Assembly: GCA_949743325.1 (NCBI GenBank)
Contig: CATJTQ010000082.1
Location: forward strand, 1 to 64,000
Source of the DNA: an uncultured Lachnospiraceae bacterium
GTDB lineage: Bacteria; Bacillota; Clostridia; Lachnospirales; Lachnospiraceae
Reading direction: 5' to 3'
Length of the DNA stretch: 64,000 nucleotides
The position numbers and the translations under genes were made by a program. The notes under the pieces are model-generated. The model made no database searches. It was not told the DNA's origin and saw nothing but the letters and a program-made list of their open reading frames with translations. This document shows positions 63,187 to 64,000 of this stretch, piece after piece. Positions within the stretch are counted from its first letter, which is position 1; each line of letters opens with the position of its first letter.

Positions 63187-63681
63187 ATGGCGATGAATAT
63201 CGTTTTATTAGAGCCTGAAATACCTGCTAATACAGGGAATATAGGAAGGACTTGTGTAGCGACAGGAACTAGGCTTCATTTAATAAAACCATTAGGGTTT
63301 TCGTTGGATGAGAAACAGTTAAAAAGAGCAGGGATGGATTATTGGCATAAATTAGATGTTTCTGTATATATTAATTTTGAGGACTTTTTAAACAAAAATA
63401 TTGGCGCACATATATATATGGCTACTACAAAGTCAAAGAAACTATATACGGATGTAAAATTTGAAACTGACAGTTATATTATGTTTGGAAAAGAAAGTGC
63501 CGGTATACCAGAAGAAATTCTTATACAGCACAAAGAGGATTGTATCCGCATACCAATGTTAGACGAAATACGTTCACTTAATTTATCAAATTCAGCTGCA
63601 ATTGTTTTATATGAAGCATTGAGACAGAATAACTTTATGAATATGCAGCTGCAGGGTGATTTACACAGACTTTCTTGGTAA
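63187..63681 (+). CDS. trmL: tRNA (cytidine(34)-2'-O)-methyltransferase
   Basis: A 164-residue SPOUT methyltransferase. It begins MNIVLLEPEIPANTGNIGRTC, read in parts, and has the trefoil-knot segments FGKESAGIPEEIL and IPMLDEIRSLNLSNSAAIVLYE. TrmL methylates the wobble 2'-OH of certain leucine tRNAs. The frame opens at 63157 with a GTG, but the ATGs at 63187 or 63193 match the family start. Confidence 0.92.
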   Translation: MAMNIVLLEPEIPANTGNIGRTCVATGTRLHLIKPLGFSLDEKQLKRAGMDYWHKLDVSVYINFEDFLNKNIGAHIYMATTKSKKLYTDVKFETDSYIMFGKESAGIPEEILIQHKEDCIRIPMLDEIRSLNLSNSAAIVLYEALRQNNFMNMQLQGDLHRLSW

Positions 63682-63714
63682 TATGATATTGTAAGTAAGG
63701 AGGATATTTAGTTT

Positions 63715-64000
63715 ATGTGGTGTGCTGATAATTGGAAAGAATATGAGGTCCTTGATACGTCTATGGGTGAAAAATTGGAAAGATGGGGACAATATATTTT
63801 GGTTCGCCCAGATCCACAAGTTTTATGGAAAACTCCAAAGAAGAATCCGGGATGGGGAAATAGAAATGCTCATTATCACAGAAGTAACAAGGGCGGAGGC
63901 GAATGGGAATTTTTTAATTTGCCGCAGCAGTGGAGTATACATTATGATACAGTATTTGGAAAAAGGCTTACATTTTGTCTAAAACCATTTAGTTTTAAGC
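63715..64000 (+). CDS. Class I SAM-dependent methyltransferase (N-terminal part, cut by window end)
   Basis: An open frame from an ATG at 63715 to the window end (95 codons). It reads CADNWKEYEVLDTSMGEKLERWG, RPDPQVLWKTP, NAHYHRSNKGGGEWEFF and LTFCLKPFSFK in order. This is the N-terminal part of the COG1092-like methyltransferases related to RlmI/RlmK. The SAM motifs lie beyond the window. AAGGAGG is 11 bases before the ATG. Confidence 0.8.
   Translation, partial: MWCADNWKEYEVLDTSMGEKLERWGQYILVRPDPQVLWKTPKKNPGWGNRNAHYHRSNKGGGEWEFFNLPQQWSIHYDTVFGKRLTFCLKPFSFK

Noticed and set aside
63722-63982. 86-residue plus-strand ORF at the window end
   Set aside because: Shadow of the methyltransferase frame that starts at 63715 and continues past the window with clear family motifs.
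1-64000. CRISPR arrays or prophage
   Set aside because: No regularly spaced repeats, cas genes or phage structural genes were seen in the window.

Overview
The window looks like chromosome from a low-GC, Gram-positive, endospore-forming anaerobe. The best fit is a gut Clostridia member of Lachnospiraceae type. The basis is strongly AT-rich DNA with AGGAGG ribosome-binding sites, many sporulation genes (spoIVB, spo0A, a spoVD-like PBP, spoIIGA, sigE, sigG), a bile-salt-hydrolase-like enzyme, Feo ferrous-iron uptake and an oxygen-independent gene set. The species is not identified.

Layout. 1-6.8 kb: tRNA-Trp, a nicotinamidase-like hydrolase, DegV, an aldo/keto reductase, an AP2/degenerate-HNH protein, a PcsB-like/SleB-like secreted protein and citrate synthase. 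7-19.3 kb: a housekeeping run Asp23-nusB-xseA-xseB-ispA-dxs-tlyA-(zinc ribbon)-nadK-argR-recN-spoIVB-spo0A, with Spo0A boxes before spo0A. 19.3-25 kb: glgA, a MATE transporter, an HD-GYP response regulator, TspO and a PdaB-like deacetylase. 25-28 kb: a phospholipid operon (PAP2, VTT, pssA, psd) behind a 27-bp perfect palindrome, then a decayed gene. 28.3-30.3 kb: a DUF815 ATPase and a type I toxin locus. 30.3-43.3 kb: the dcw division/cell-wall cluster from mraZ to ftsZ, lacking murE, murF, murG and ftsA. 43.4-48.5 kb: spoIIGA, sigE and an interrupted sigG. 48.5-64 kb: OPT transporter, tRNA-Leu, an IscR-like regulator, feoA-feoA-feoB, bile salt hydrolase, an Mn riboswitch with mntP, a FliD-like protein, a B12 radical-SAM protein, an exonuclease, VanW, an AIR-synthase-like protein, trmL and a methyltransferase cut by the window end.

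The outstanding feature is sigG, the late forespore sigma factor gene. It is split in region 2.3 by a compact 2,514-bp element bounded by a 7-bp direct repeat (CCAATGA at 45498-45504 and 48012-48018). Removing one repeat plus the interior rebuilds an uninterrupted 258-codon SigG reading ...YAVPMIIGEIRRYLRDNN. The element carries a large serine recombinase, a translationally coupled 63-aa protein (candidate directionality factor or regulator) and, unexpectedly, a PduB-type bacterial-microcompartment shell protein behind a consensus promoter. It is organised like the sigK skin element but sits in a forespore gene, where excision would change the germline. This is either a reversible genetic switch on sporulation or a lesion that blocks it.
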